Source: a bacterium (GTDB lineage: Bacteria; Auribacterota; UBA3054; JAPLST01). From it: a stretch of DNA of 58,411 nt. The position numbers and the translations under genes are program-made. The notes under the pieces are model-generated. The model worked only from the letters and a program-made list of their open reading frames with translations, ran no database searches and was not told the DNA's origin. Shown here piece by piece: positions 19,668 to 28,584 of this stretch (positions are counted from its first letter, which is position 1; every line of letters begins with the position of its first letter). The DNA is taken from NCBI GenBank assembly GCA_026417575.1, contig JAOACZ010000199.1, positions 1 to 58,411 on the forward strand, read 5' to 3'.

Positions 19668-19696
19668 TTGTCTTTTGTGTTGCGAAGCGGTATAAT
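19668..19696 (+). promoter_or_regulatory. Promoter of the GspK-like / nuclease cluster
   Basis: The -35 box TTGTCT (19668-19673) and a perfect -10 box TATAAT (19691-19696) are 17 bases apart. Predicted transcription begins near 19703, giving a leader of only about ten bases before the GTG/ATG start pair at 19711/19714. Confidence 0.65.
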
Positions 19697-19713
19697 GATT
19701 GTGGAATCAGGTG

Positions 19714-22700
19714 ATGGATACAAGCCACGTCATGGCTAATCCCGCATCAGTTTTAGCGCCACCGCGATCTGTGCGTCTGAGCACCGACCGCGGTGTCGCG
19801 CTCGTCGCAGTGTTATCAGTACTGACGGTGCTGGCAGTGCTGGCGATGACCTTCGCGGTATACACAAGCATCGAACAAGCTACCGCGCGCACCGCGGCTT
19901 CTTCCCATGACGTGCGTGCGCTGGTTGACGCGGGACTCGCCCACGCCAAGGCCCTCTTGTGGATTGACGCCGTGCTTGGCGATCCGCGCTACGATGCCTA
20001 CAGTGACCTCTGGCGCACAACATTCGACGGTACGTTAGCCAACCGCCCGCCGGACGTGAATCTGAGCGGGCTCAACCGCCCCGGCCTGCGCGGCGCGGGC
20101 GGTGACGCCATCTGGCTCCCTGTTCGGAACGAACGAGGTACTCTCGTGGGCCGCTACGCCGTTTTGGTCGAGGATGAAAGCGCCAAAATAAATCTCAACA
20201 TGGCTTCTTTATTACCACCCCAGCGCGCAAATGAAGGCCTTTCACCCTACGAGATTTTGCTCGGTGACGGGGGAGTCCGTGGTTTACCGCTGCCCACGCC
20301 CGCGCTCGCCAACGTGATGCGTTTTCGCTACGGGCCCAACGGTGTTCCAGGCGCGCGTGGCGACGATAACGTCAACAATGCGACCCTCATGTCCGATGGT
20401 CTAGATAACAATGCGAATGGACTGATTGACGAGCTGGATGAGGGTGTGGACGAATTAGAAGAGTATAACGCTGCCAGACCCTATGGCGATGACCGCGCTT
20501 TTTTCTCGCTCCGGGAAGTATGGAGCGTCGCCGCACCTAATGCGCCTCTTTCCCATGCACACGTGGCCGCCCTGCGTGCCTCTGCTACGTTGCATTCAAC
20601 TGACAATAGTCTGCGTTGGGATCCAAGCACACGTAGCTGGCGCCCGCGGGACAACCTTAATGTCATTTCAGCGCGCGATATTCATCGCACTCTTGCTCAC
20701 GCCAACCAGCAGTTCAGCTTTGAAGGCAACCAGCGCCAGATGCGTCGGCTAGCTGCCACGGCTGCTGATTATCGTGATGAAAATGCGGTTCTCTCCACCG
20801 TCGCAAGTGAATACGGCATCGAAGCGGTGTGTTTCAACGAAGTGCTTGCCAATGAGGGCAGTCGATTGATGCTCCCCTACCGCATCAACGAGGTCTATGG
20901 TGACCGACGAGTGTTTACTCTCGCGTACTTTTACAGCTTCTACAATTATCGCAATACCTCCCCTGTCACCAGCGACAATCCCGCGTTGCGTGAAAAGTTC
21001 GATCGCACAACCGCGTTCGGGATTGATTTTTCATCCGTGCGTTACACCCCCAGTGGCATTTCTCTCGAACTTGGCCGCAGCCCCCTCGAAAGCGGCGGCT
21101 ACCGCAACTGGTTTGAACAGTTCAAACAGCTCCTCCGCGCACGCGGCCGCAAGTTTATCGAGCAAGACCGCGTCATCTGGCCAGAAAATCTTTGGAAAAA
21201 CAGTTACCTGTGCGTCTATCGCTCGCCCACGCCAGGAGCTCTGCCTGCCAAAGTCTTCAAAATCGAGCGGTCCACGGACCGCATCCTTTACATCAACGCC
21301 ACACAACTTGCTGCCGACGATTACATCAACTTCACGTCACGCTACTACTACGCTCAAATTCGCTCATGGATCCACGATCGGGCCTACTACGCCGAGCATC
21401 CCCAGGTATCCACCTGGACCGTCGTACCTTTCCTCCAACCCAACACTTACTACCGTGTCTACATCCAAGAGACTAACTTGCAGGTCCCAGATGATGATGC
21501 AGCCTACAGTCAGCACCTCTCTGAAAAGATGGATGTGGACGGCAGGCTGGGTCAGTATTCGGAACAAAACATCCATCGCTTGCGCTACCGCTACAAGGAT
21601 GGCGAAGCCATCCGCGCCGACCGCCAAGGATGCATAGACCTGTATCTGACAAGCTCGCGTGAGTGCAGTCCCCGCCGTCGCAACCGTTTTAATGCCGCCT
21701 ACTGCGTGCGCCCGGACATTATTGAATTGATGAACATCAGCGATCGCCCAGTCAGCTTGCGTGGGTGGTCCCTCGTCGCGAACACCGGCGCACTGGCGTA
21801 CGAGCTCGGCACAATTGACCACGCGGTCCAGTATTCGCGCCAAGACACCGGGCGAAAAGTTGAGCTCAATCCCACAATTCAACCCAACGAATACTTCTAC
21901 CTGTGCAACAACCTCGATATTTTTGACCGCGATTTCGGCGGCACACGCGATGGACTGTGGGGCACCAGCGCCGACGAACAGATGCCAGCCTATGAGATTA
22001 ATGATGATCGCTGGGGCGTGCGCTTCAAAATCAAATCACTCCGCGAAGTTTCCGCTGCGGACGGTTGGACCACGTATGTTACGTGTGAAAACGAAAACTG
22101 GCGCAAAGATCAGTTTAAAGACGAGATCGCCGAATTCCAGTCTGCTCGGCGCGACCCACGCGGCGTGGCGCGATCACCTGATGGTATCCGCTATAGCATT
22201 GACGAGAACACGCGTAACACCCTGGTCTTTAAAAACCTCAAGTTGCAAGAGTATAGCTTCGTCGAACCGGGCGACTTTGTCATGATTGTCGGCTTACCGC
22301 GCATTGGTGGCTTTGTCAGCTTGACCCTCAAAAACCAATACGAGCAAATCGCTGCCCGGGTCATCGAATACGGTAACCCGAGCTCCGACCTGCAGCGCGA
22401 CCCACGGCGCTGGCTCGGCTGGTCGGCAGAGAAGCCTGACCCCACGCGCGAAGAATGGGTCTTATGCCGCACACCTACCTTCGGGGGCACTGTTCGCCGC
22501 GCCCGTAATGCAACCGCGCTCCTGCGCGACGAAGCCATCGTCAGTGTCAAAAACGGCCAATATGCTTCACCTGGCGAACTCGCCCGCGTGCGCCGCATCG
22601 CCACCTGGCAACAAGAACGCCGTGACGCGCGCGACATTGCTGCCTCTAAATTGGTCCAAGCCGCTGTCGAATTCTTTGACACGCGCGGCATCCGCCTCGA

Positions 22701-23757
22701 CGCTGAGGAAGAAGGTGCGCACCTCAAAGGCTGGCGCCCCGCCTTCGGTGAAAATACTATTGCCGATACACGCGGCATCACTGATTATCGCGCTGTCTGG
22801 CCGGTTAACGTGTGGTCTAATCAGCTAATCCATATGCTCAGCGGTTCACGGCGTGGCGAGACTTTCGCTATCCAGGGTAACAGCCAGAATCGCCTTCGCG
22901 TCGTCGGCCGCTCGGTCCCCAGTCGCCAAACCTTCTACGCCGCAGCAGGTGATCGTTACTCGCTCGGCCCAGGCTACGCCTCATCTTTCTACTACACGCG
23001 CAGCGAAACCGATTCCGGCGAGTGGGAATGGAAAAATAAACGAATTCCTAAGGCTACCTACCGCTTGTTCATCTGCGGCTTGAACGATTCAATCCGTACT
23101 ACAGAGTTCTTGGAAGAGAATTACAATCCCCGCCTGGATATTCGCGTCTACGACTTTGAAAAAGGTGCATACGATCTGATCGCGCGCGGACGCCAGTACG
23201 ATAAGAACGACACAATTGACGTAGGTGTGATCGGACCGCGCCATATCTCTCCAAGTGGCGGATTGCGGTTGCGCCTTGATGCGAGCGGGCTTAAGCACCA
23301 GTATTGCCACGGATTCGCGTGGTTCGATTACCTTTACCTCGCGCCCGTTCCAGTCCAGGGATTGGTGAACGTGAATACCGCCTCGCCACGTATCCTCATG
23401 GCGCTCAATGGTGTAGATGCTACCCTCGCGGAAGCTATTTACAAAGGATTGAACAGTGCCGGTCAGGCTGTCCTTAAGCCGTACCGCTCGGTCGGCGACC
23501 TCCTGGCGGTCCGCGGGATGACTATTGATCGCTTGACTGGGTTGGCGAATCTCGTCACTGTGCGCAGCGACCAGTACTGCGTAAACGTCGTGGCACAACT
23601 TATTTCCGACAAGAATCGCGACGGAACCTTCGATGAACGCGCAGGCGACCGCATCGAGGCCACCGCGCATGTGCGCGCCATCCTCGACCGCAGCCCACTC
23701 CAGTCACCTGATGTGCATGAACACACTATCAAAGAACTATCTGTAACCCGAGAATAG
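19714..23757 (+). CDS. Giant GspK-like pseudopilin with lamin-tail-like segments
   Basis: This 1347-residue protein starts with a pseudopilin-like N-terminus: DRG followed by VALVAVLSVLTVLAVLAMTF, the pattern of type II secretion minor pseudopilin GspK (RG|xAL plus a membrane helix). Next come VEDESAKINLNMAS (near 160) and, near 1217, VNVNTASPRILMAL with a helix-hairpin-helix-like region, both characteristic of GspK. Classical GspK has about 330 residues. The extra kilobase holds an EF-hand-like acidic loop (LDNNANGLIDELDEG, near 229), a strand resembling a lamin-tail domain start (VCFNEVLANEG, near 371) and a lamin-tail-like segment (IIELMNISDRPVSLRGWSL, near 669). The TTG start in the ORF track lies within the promoter spacing, so GTG 19711 or ATG 19714 is preferred. 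No gspG-J genes are nearby. Probably a surface or tip protein; the function is inferred. Confidence 0.75.
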   Translation: MDTSHVMANPASVLAPPRSVRLSTDRGVALVAVLSVLTVLAVLAMTFAVYTSIEQATARTAASSHDVRALVDAGLAHAKALLWIDAVLGDPRYDAYSDLWRTTFDGTLANRPPDVNLSGLNRPGLRGAGGDAIWLPVRNERGTLVGRYAVLVEDESAKINLNMASLLPPQRANEGLSPYEILLGDGGVRGLPLPTPALANVMRFRYGPNGVPGARGDDNVNNATLMSDGLDNNANGLIDELDEGVDELEEYNAARPYGDDRAFFSLREVWSVAAPNAPLSHAHVAALRASATLHSTDNSLRWDPSTRSWRPRDNLNVISARDIHRTLAHANQQFSFEGNQRQMRRLAATAADYRDENAVLSTVASEYGIEAVCFNEVLANEGSRLMLPYRINEVYGDRRVFTLAYFYSFYNYRNTSPVTSDNPALREKFDRTTAFGIDFSSVRYTPSGISLELGRSPLESGGYRNWFEQFKQLLRARGRKFIEQDRVIWPENLWKNSYLCVYRSPTPGALPAKVFKIERSTDRILYINATQLAADDYINFTSRYYYAQIRSWIHDRAYYAEHPQVSTWTVVPFLQPNTYYRVYIQETNLQVPDDDAAYSQHLSEKMDVDGRLGQYSEQNIHRLRYRYKDGEAIRADRQGCIDLYLTSSRECSPRRRNRFNAAYCVRPDIIELMNISDRPVSLRGWSLVANTGALAYELGTIDHAVQYSRQDTGRKVELNPTIQPNEYFYLCNNLDIFDRDFGGTRDGLWGTSADEQMPAYEINDDRWGVRFKIKSLREVSAADGWTTYVTCENENWRKDQFKDEIAEFQSARRDPRGVARSPDGIRYSIDENTRNTLVFKNLKLQEYSFVEPGDFVMIVGLPRIGGFVSLTLKNQYEQIAARVIEYGNPSSDLQRDPRRWLGWSAEKPDPTREEWVLCRTPTFGGTVRRARNATALLRDEAIVSVKNGQYASPGELARVRRIATWQQERRDARDIAASKLVQAAVEFFDTRGIRLDAEEEGAHLKGWRPAFGENTIADTRGITDYRAVWPVNVWSNQLIHMLSGSRRGETFAIQGNSQNRLRVVGRSVPSRQTFYAAAGDRYSLGPGYASSFYYTRSETDSGEWEWKNKRIPKATYRLFICGLNDSIRTTEFLEENYNPRLDIRVYDFEKGAYDLIARGRQYDKNDTIDVGVIGPRHISPSGGLRLRLDASGLKHQYCHGFAWFDYLYLAPVPVQGLVNVNTASPRILMALNGVDATLAEAIYKGLNSAGQAVLKPYRSVGDLLAVRGMTIDRLTGLANLVTVRSDQYCVNVVAQLISDKNRDGTFDERAGDRIEATAHVRAILDRSPLQSPDVHEHTIKELSVTRE

Positions 23758-23764
23758 GAGTCGT

Positions 23765-25984
23765 ATGAAACAACCCAGTTTGATTTGTTTTGTGATTCTT
23801 GCCGTGAGCGCGATCATGCCAGCCCACGCACTCACCGTCGTCGAGGCGCGTGCATTGCCACCAAATACGCTGGTGGAAGTTGGCCCTGTCACAGTTACCA
23901 CCACGAATGACCTGACCGCCAGTGGCTACGCATTCACTGCCCAAGACGACACGGGAGGTATTCAGTTTTACTGGTCAAGTGCACAGCTCCCTCAAGCGAG
24001 CTCTTTCATTCAAAATAATGGCATCGTGCCCGGGAGCAGTATCACTGTGCGTGGGTCTAACGCTTGGTTCTCTGGCCTGTACCAATTGGTGAACCTGGCC
24101 TTCGTCACCAATCATGGCTTTGCAGGCGTGCCAGCTCCCACGCCGATCGCCTGGGCGAATTTGCAGCGCATCCCGCATTACACAAATTTTCTCAATTTGT
24201 ACATCATCGTCAGTAACGCCCGTTTTCGGACGTCCGGTACGTTCCAAAATGCTGTCAATTACACGATCACCAACCTAGCCGAAAACCTTGGTGCCTTCGT
24301 CCGCATTCAAGATGCCGCCGACCCCTTGGTGGGAACTCCTATTCCAAATGGCAACGTAACGATTGTTGGTATCTATGCGCACCACGCCTCGGTCGGCCCT
24401 CAGATTTTTCCTCTGCAAATTATCCCAGATATCGTCCCGGATAATCCCAATATTAATCTGGTGACCAACTTTGGCTTTGGCATTGTGCACCCCGGCCAGA
24501 CACGCACACTGAGCTTCCGTATCCAGAACAACGCCGCGCCGTCGAATCTAACCGTCTCATCTTTCGCGCCTGTCAGCGGGCAGACCAATCACTTCGTGCT
24601 TGACCTGCCACCGCTGCCGCTAGTCCTTCTACCCATGAGTAGTGCCTACATCAATGTGACCTACCTTGGCGGCGCTGCCAGCAACGTGCATCAGGCACTC
24701 TACCAGATCCTGTGCAATGATCCCTCGGATCCGACAAATCACATCACTTTCTGGGGTGGCGTCGCCTCCAACACACACTTGGCAGTGTGGATCAACGAGG
24801 TAGACTACGACACTCCTGGCTCAGCGGTAAACGAATTAAACGAGTTTGTTGAACTGTGTGGGCCAGCAGGATTGAACCTGAACGGTTGGAAGCTGGAATT
24901 CTGGTATTCCCCCGCGCCTGGCACGTTCTCCAACTACGCCACACACGTAATCGGCAGCACGAGCACGAACACTGTTTTGCCCAATGACACGAATGGGTTC
25001 GGGTACTATGTTCTAGCCTCATACGACACCCAACCAGATTTCCCTAACATCGATGAATTCGCTAACTTCAGCGAATTCCGCAACGACACCCCGAACGCCA
25101 TCCGCCTGGTCAATCCCGCCGGGGAGCCGGTGCATTTCTTGGAGTGTGAAACCTATTATGCCAATGCTTACCCGTGCGGTTGGCCAGACGACGTCACCTC
25201 GTGGCGCGATTCCAACGACCCTGAGAAATCCCTGTCCTTGATCTGCACCGGATTCGATCGCACTGCGCTCGTGTGGGGCGTGATCGGCTTCACCCCCGGC
25301 ACTCCGAACATTCCGACAACTAATCTGCCTCCCCCAGGCGTCGCTGCCCAGCTACGTGAAGACACCTACGTCCAGCTCTATCTTTCTAATCGCTACCAAG
25401 GAGGCATTGCCTACTTGAATGTAGAAGCCGATTCCTATGGCCAATACGCCGCACGAATATGGCTGAAATTTAATACCAGCAATGTGGTGGCCCATTATAA
25501 CAGCCAGTTTGGCCCGGGCCTGTGGGACGTTGACAGTGCCACGTTACGGCTTTCGGAGTACACCATTTCATGGTCACAAGCCGGGTTGATGAAAGTCTAT
25601 TATCAGCCGAATAATTCGTGGTGGGAAGGACCGACCTCGCCGCCAGCAGGTGACGTGACTGGTAGCGAATTGTGCTGGAATAACGAGCATCTCTACACCA
25701 ACGACGCCGTGCTCGTGGGAACGTACAAAAGCAAGGGAGGAAACTCCGAGAATCGGTGCAGCTTGAACGTGTCCGTACCGCCACTTGCGACGGCGTGCTA
25801 TCATGGAGCGGTAATCTCGTTCCGCATTTATGCGGAAGATGGAGCTGCTACCTATCGGTCCCAAAACTACACCAACGATGTGACCGCCCTGCCAATGTTG
25901 TTTATTTATGCCGTGCCGGAGCCTTTGGCCGGCGTCATCCTTCTTATGCTGGGCGCGCTTGCGCGCTGGCGCCACAAATTATGA
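23765..25984 (+). CDS. Secreted OB-fold / lamin-tail / DNRLRE-like protein with PEP-CTERM tail
   Basis: The 739-residue protein has a signal peptide ending near ALTVVEA. An OB-fold-like region follows (about 25-115; YAFTAQDDTGGIQFYW, PGSSITVRG), then a second similar segment. An ASH/choice-of-anchor-type beta domain lies near 235-335 (HPGQTRTLSFRIQN). A lamin-tail domain starts near 339 (AVWINEVDYD, ELNEFVELCGPAGLNLNGWKL). A DNRLRE/CBM96-like beta domain starts near 530 (LREDTYVQLYLSNRYQ). The tail is VPEPLAGVILLMLGALARWRHKL, a PEP-CTERM signal. AGGAG sits four bases before the ATG, and the gene starts seven bases after the GspK-like stop. OB and lamin-tail domains often accompany secreted nucleases, which fits the next two genes. 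No catalytic site is seen, so a binding or scaffold role is inferred. Confidence 0.78.
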   Translation: MKQPSLICFVILAVSAIMPAHALTVVEARALPPNTLVEVGPVTVTTTNDLTASGYAFTAQDDTGGIQFYWSSAQLPQASSFIQNNGIVPGSSITVRGSNAWFSGLYQLVNLAFVTNHGFAGVPAPTPIAWANLQRIPHYTNFLNLYIIVSNARFRTSGTFQNAVNYTITNLAENLGAFVRIQDAADPLVGTPIPNGNVTIVGIYAHHASVGPQIFPLQIIPDIVPDNPNINLVTNFGFGIVHPGQTRTLSFRIQNNAAPSNLTVSSFAPVSGQTNHFVLDLPPLPLVLLPMSSAYINVTYLGGAASNVHQALYQILCNDPSDPTNHITFWGGVASNTHLAVWINEVDYDTPGSAVNELNEFVELCGPAGLNLNGWKLEFWYSPAPGTFSNYATHVIGSTSTNTVLPNDTNGFGYYVLASYDTQPDFPNIDEFANFSEFRNDTPNAIRLVNPAGEPVHFLECETYYANAYPCGWPDDVTSWRDSNDPEKSLSLICTGFDRTALVWGVIGFTPGTPNIPTTNLPPPGVAAQLREDTYVQLYLSNRYQGGIAYLNVEADSYGQYAARIWLKFNTSNVVAHYNSQFGPGLWDVDSATLRLSEYTISWSQAGLMKVYYQPNNSWWEGPTSPPAGDVTGSELCWNNEHLYTNDAVLVGTYKSKGGNSENRCSLNVSVPPLATACYHGAVISFRIYAEDGAATYRSQNYTNDVTALPMLFIYAVPEPLAGVILLMLGALARWRHKL

Positions 25985-27576
25985 TGTTTCTTCGCTTCAC
26001 TTGCCCATCGGCGTTGTGCGTGCTCGTGTTCGCCTGTGCCGTTCCCTCTACGCAGGCTGTCACGAACCTTTCCGTGGTAACGTGGAACACGCGCAAGGCT
26101 CTGGCCGATACGGGCTCGTCGGCCTTTCACGCGGCCGGACGTATCCTGCGTTACCTCGCTGCCGACATCTACGCCTTGCAGGAAACTCCCCCTTCAAGTA
26201 GCTCAATTAGCAACCTCGTCCGGTTCCGTGACAGCTACCTAACCAACTACTACGTGGTGCGATCTGGAAACAACGATAACTACAATCGGCAGGCGGTCAT
26301 AAGCCGCTATCCCATCCGCGATTTTCGCGATGCGGTCGTGAATACCTGGACGAACAGCGGTGATGTCGTCACAGATTACACGAATAAATTCACCCGCGAA
26401 CTCTTTTACGCGGAGATTGATATTCCGGGTGCGGATCCCGTGCGGGTCTACACGGTTCACCTGAAGGCGACAACCAGTGATACAGAGGATCTCTTGCTCG
26501 CCCACCTGCGCCGCGAAGCGGAAGCTCGCCAAGTCGTCTGGCACCTCGACGGCCGCTGGTCCAACGGGCCTGCACAGCAGATCGTGCTCTGCGGTGATAT
26601 GAATACGGATATCAAGATACCAGCTCACGGTATGGCCGTGCATGTGCTGACCAACTGTGCCGTGGCCCTGCGCCTGACAGAGGCACCCGTGAATCCGCTC
26701 ACGTTGAGTGATGGGACTTATTCTAACGGCATGCTCCGCTTTGATTATCAACTTCCTTCGCCGCGCCTTACCGATGTTGCTCGCAGCGTCTTTCGCACCG
26801 ACGTCGGCACGCCACCACCAGGGCTGAATCCCGCCGATTCGGTCATTGCCAGCGATCATTTGCCGGTGTGGTATCGGTACACTCTTCCCGCGCCTCACGT
26901 GACTGCACGCGAACGAATTATCATCACTGAAGCAAATCTGTGGTGTAATAACAATTCAAACGAGTATATCGAACTTTACAACGCTGGTACCGTGCCATGT
27001 GATCTCCGTGATTGGCTCATCACCGATCTCGATTCCAGCACCGTGATTGCCACGACGACAGCTGTGGTGTATCCTGGGCATTTTGTTCTTATCCAGGTGG
27101 GTTCCCCGGCGGCGTCGGGCACGAGCTCAGCGGGCACAGGTGTCCTGCGCCTTTATGTACCCGCTTTGAGTTTTACTGGCACAGACGATCAGCTTGCTCT
27201 GCTGAACACGAACAATATCTACGTGGATTGCGTACTGTGGAACAACAATGATGCTTCTCTAGCAGCAGGTGAGGTGTCGGATTTTAACACCCTTTGCGAA
27301 TACATGTGGCGCGCCGGTGCTATCACCAACGTGGCGCAGTACAACACTACCACTGTGCGCCAAAGCGGCTCCCAATCCACTTTCGGTCAGTCACTCTATC
27401 GCCTGCCCGCCTATGACGTATATCCGGACAGCGATACAACTAATGACTGGCTAGTTACGTCGGGCACGCAGGGCACCCCGGGAGATCACAACCCTGGCTT
27501 TGTCCCAGAACCAGTGCTCAGCGTGGTCGCCTTTTTGCTTGTTCCTGCTGTGCGTCGCACAGGGATTGCCCGTTGA
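25981..27576 (+). CDS. Secreted endonuclease/exonuclease/phosphatase with lamin-tail domain and PEP-CTERM-like tail
   Basis: The 531-residue protein has a signal peptide (about 1-24) and a complete EEP nuclease/phosphatase domain at about 25-305. Catalytic landmarks are LSVVTWNTRK, IYALQET (metal Glu), VYTVHLKA, VLCGDMNTD and ASDHLPVWY (Asp-His). A lamin-tail domain starts near 310 (IIITEANLWC, NEYIELYNAG), and VPEP plus a hydrophobic stretch and VRRTG lies at the end. This family includes DNase I-like nucleases as well as phosphodiesterases, so DNA as substrate is an inference from the lamin-tail and OB neighbours. The start ATG (25981, or 25984) overlaps the stop of the previous gene (ATGA), which indicates coupled translation. 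Confidence 0.85.
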   Translation: MMFLRFTCPSALCVLVFACAVPSTQAVTNLSVVTWNTRKALADTGSSAFHAAGRILRYLAADIYALQETPPSSSSISNLVRFRDSYLTNYYVVRSGNNDNYNRQAVISRYPIRDFRDAVVNTWTNSGDVVTDYTNKFTRELFYAEIDIPGADPVRVYTVHLKATTSDTEDLLLAHLRREAEARQVVWHLDGRWSNGPAQQIVLCGDMNTDIKIPAHGMAVHVLTNCAVALRLTEAPVNPLTLSDGTYSNGMLRFDYQLPSPRLTDVARSVFRTDVGTPPPGLNPADSVIASDHLPVWYRYTLPAPHVTARERIIITEANLWCNNNSNEYIELYNAGTVPCDLRDWLITDLDSSTVIATTTAVVYPGHFVLIQVGSPAASGTSSAGTGVLRLYVPALSFTGTDDQLALLNTNNIYVDCVLWNNNDASLAAGEVSDFNTLCEYMWRAGAITNVAQYNTTTVRQSGSQSTFGQSLYRLPAYDVYPDSDTTNDWLVTSGTQGTPGDHNPGFVPEPVLSVVAFLLVPAVRRTGIAR

Positions 27577-28532
27577 AATCCTCTCTTGCTATCTTCCGCT
27601 GCGGATTCTTACTGCTCGCTGTCGTCATAGTCTCACGGGCGGCATGGGCGGCCCCCCTCGCGACGCTGCGCATCGCTACCTACAACGTAGCTAACATGTT
27701 CGATCGCTACGACGACCCGTACACAGAGGATTCCGTTCCAGCGCGCGGCACCTCGCCCAAATCGGCCCGTGCCCTGTATGCACTCGCACGCGTGATTAAA
27801 GCCGTCAATGCCGACGTGCTGTTGCTCCAAGAAGTGGAGAATCGGAACTTTTTGGCCGAATTCAACGCAGCTTACCTCGACGGCTTAAACTACAAGTATG
27901 TTGTTTTGCTCGAAGGAAACAACAGCCACATCGGCGATCGCGGCATTGATGTTGCACTGCTCAGCCGCGTACCAGTATATTCCGCAACAACCTACCAATA
28001 CCAACAGCACCCCTTGCCAAATGGCACCAGTGTGCGTTTCAGTCGCGACCTGCTCCACGTGCGCATCCGCCCAGAAGGATTTCCCGAATTGCATGTGTTC
28101 ACGCTCCATGCGCCTTCCCGATTAGGCGGCGAAGCAGCCGCGGTACGGCGCATCACGGAAGCCACATTGGCTGCGAAGATTTTACGCGAAATCTTCGCCG
28201 ATAACACCAACGCATGGATTCTCGTCGGTGGCGATTTTAACGATGACGAAACGAGCGCCTCGCTGGCTGTTTTTACCAGCATTCCCGGCGTTCCTTTGCG
28301 CCGCGTCCCCGCCGTAGACGCACGCGGTGGAACGGCAACTTGGATCAGCCCCAGTTCTGGCTTTGAGCCTGCGACCTTGGACCACCTGCTGCTCAGCCCG
28401 GCAGCAGCCCGCTACCTCGTGCAAAAACACGCCGTCATTTGGAACGCTGATCCACGCCTGGCGGAAGAGGCGTCCGACCATCGCCCCGTCTATCTCGACC
28501 TGCGTCGTCCCACGCGCGTGCTTGCAAAGTGA
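27573..28532 (+). CDS. Exported endonuclease/exonuclease/phosphatase family protein
   Basis: This 319-residue EEP protein has a signal peptide ending near RAAWAAP. The catalytic set is intact: LRIATYNVANMF, VLLLQEVEN (metal Glu), RGIDVALLSR, FTLHAPS, VGGDFNDD (Asp/Asn), TLDHLLLSP and SDHRPVYLDL (Asp-His). It lacks a lamin-tail or sorting domain and should be soluble in the periplasm or secreted. The start is probably TTG at 27573, overlapping the previous stop as TTGA; no closer ATG precedes the signal peptide. It is a partner or divergent duplicate of the preceding EEP gene; only the EEP core is shared. Substrate not determined. Confidence 0.85.
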   Translation: MKSSLAIFRCGFLLLAVVIVSRAAWAAPLATLRIATYNVANMFDRYDDPYTEDSVPARGTSPKSARALYALARVIKAVNADVLLLQEVENRNFLAEFNAAYLDGLNYKYVVLLEGNNSHIGDRGIDVALLSRVPVYSATTYQYQQHPLPNGTSVRFSRDLLHVRIRPEGFPELHVFTLHAPSRLGGEAAAVRRITEATLAAKILREIFADNTNAWILVGGDFNDDETSASLAVFTSIPGVPLRRVPAVDARGGTATWISPSSGFEPATLDHLLLSPAAARYLVQKHAVIWNADPRLAEEASDHRPVYLDLRRPTRVLAK

Positions 28533-28551
28533 TGCCCGTCAACAGTATAAT
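28522..28551 (+). promoter_or_regulatory. Internal promoter before the OB-fold gene
   Basis: The -35 box TTGCAA (28522-28527) lies at the end of the EEP gene, 18 bases from a perfect TATAAT (28546-28551). The leader to the ATG at 28585 is about 27 bases. It would let the OB-fold, TctA-like and YdjM-like genes be expressed separately from the secreted proteins upstream. Confidence 0.6.
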
Positions 28552-28584
28552 AGTGCGCACGTTAATCCTCACGGGATACCAGCC

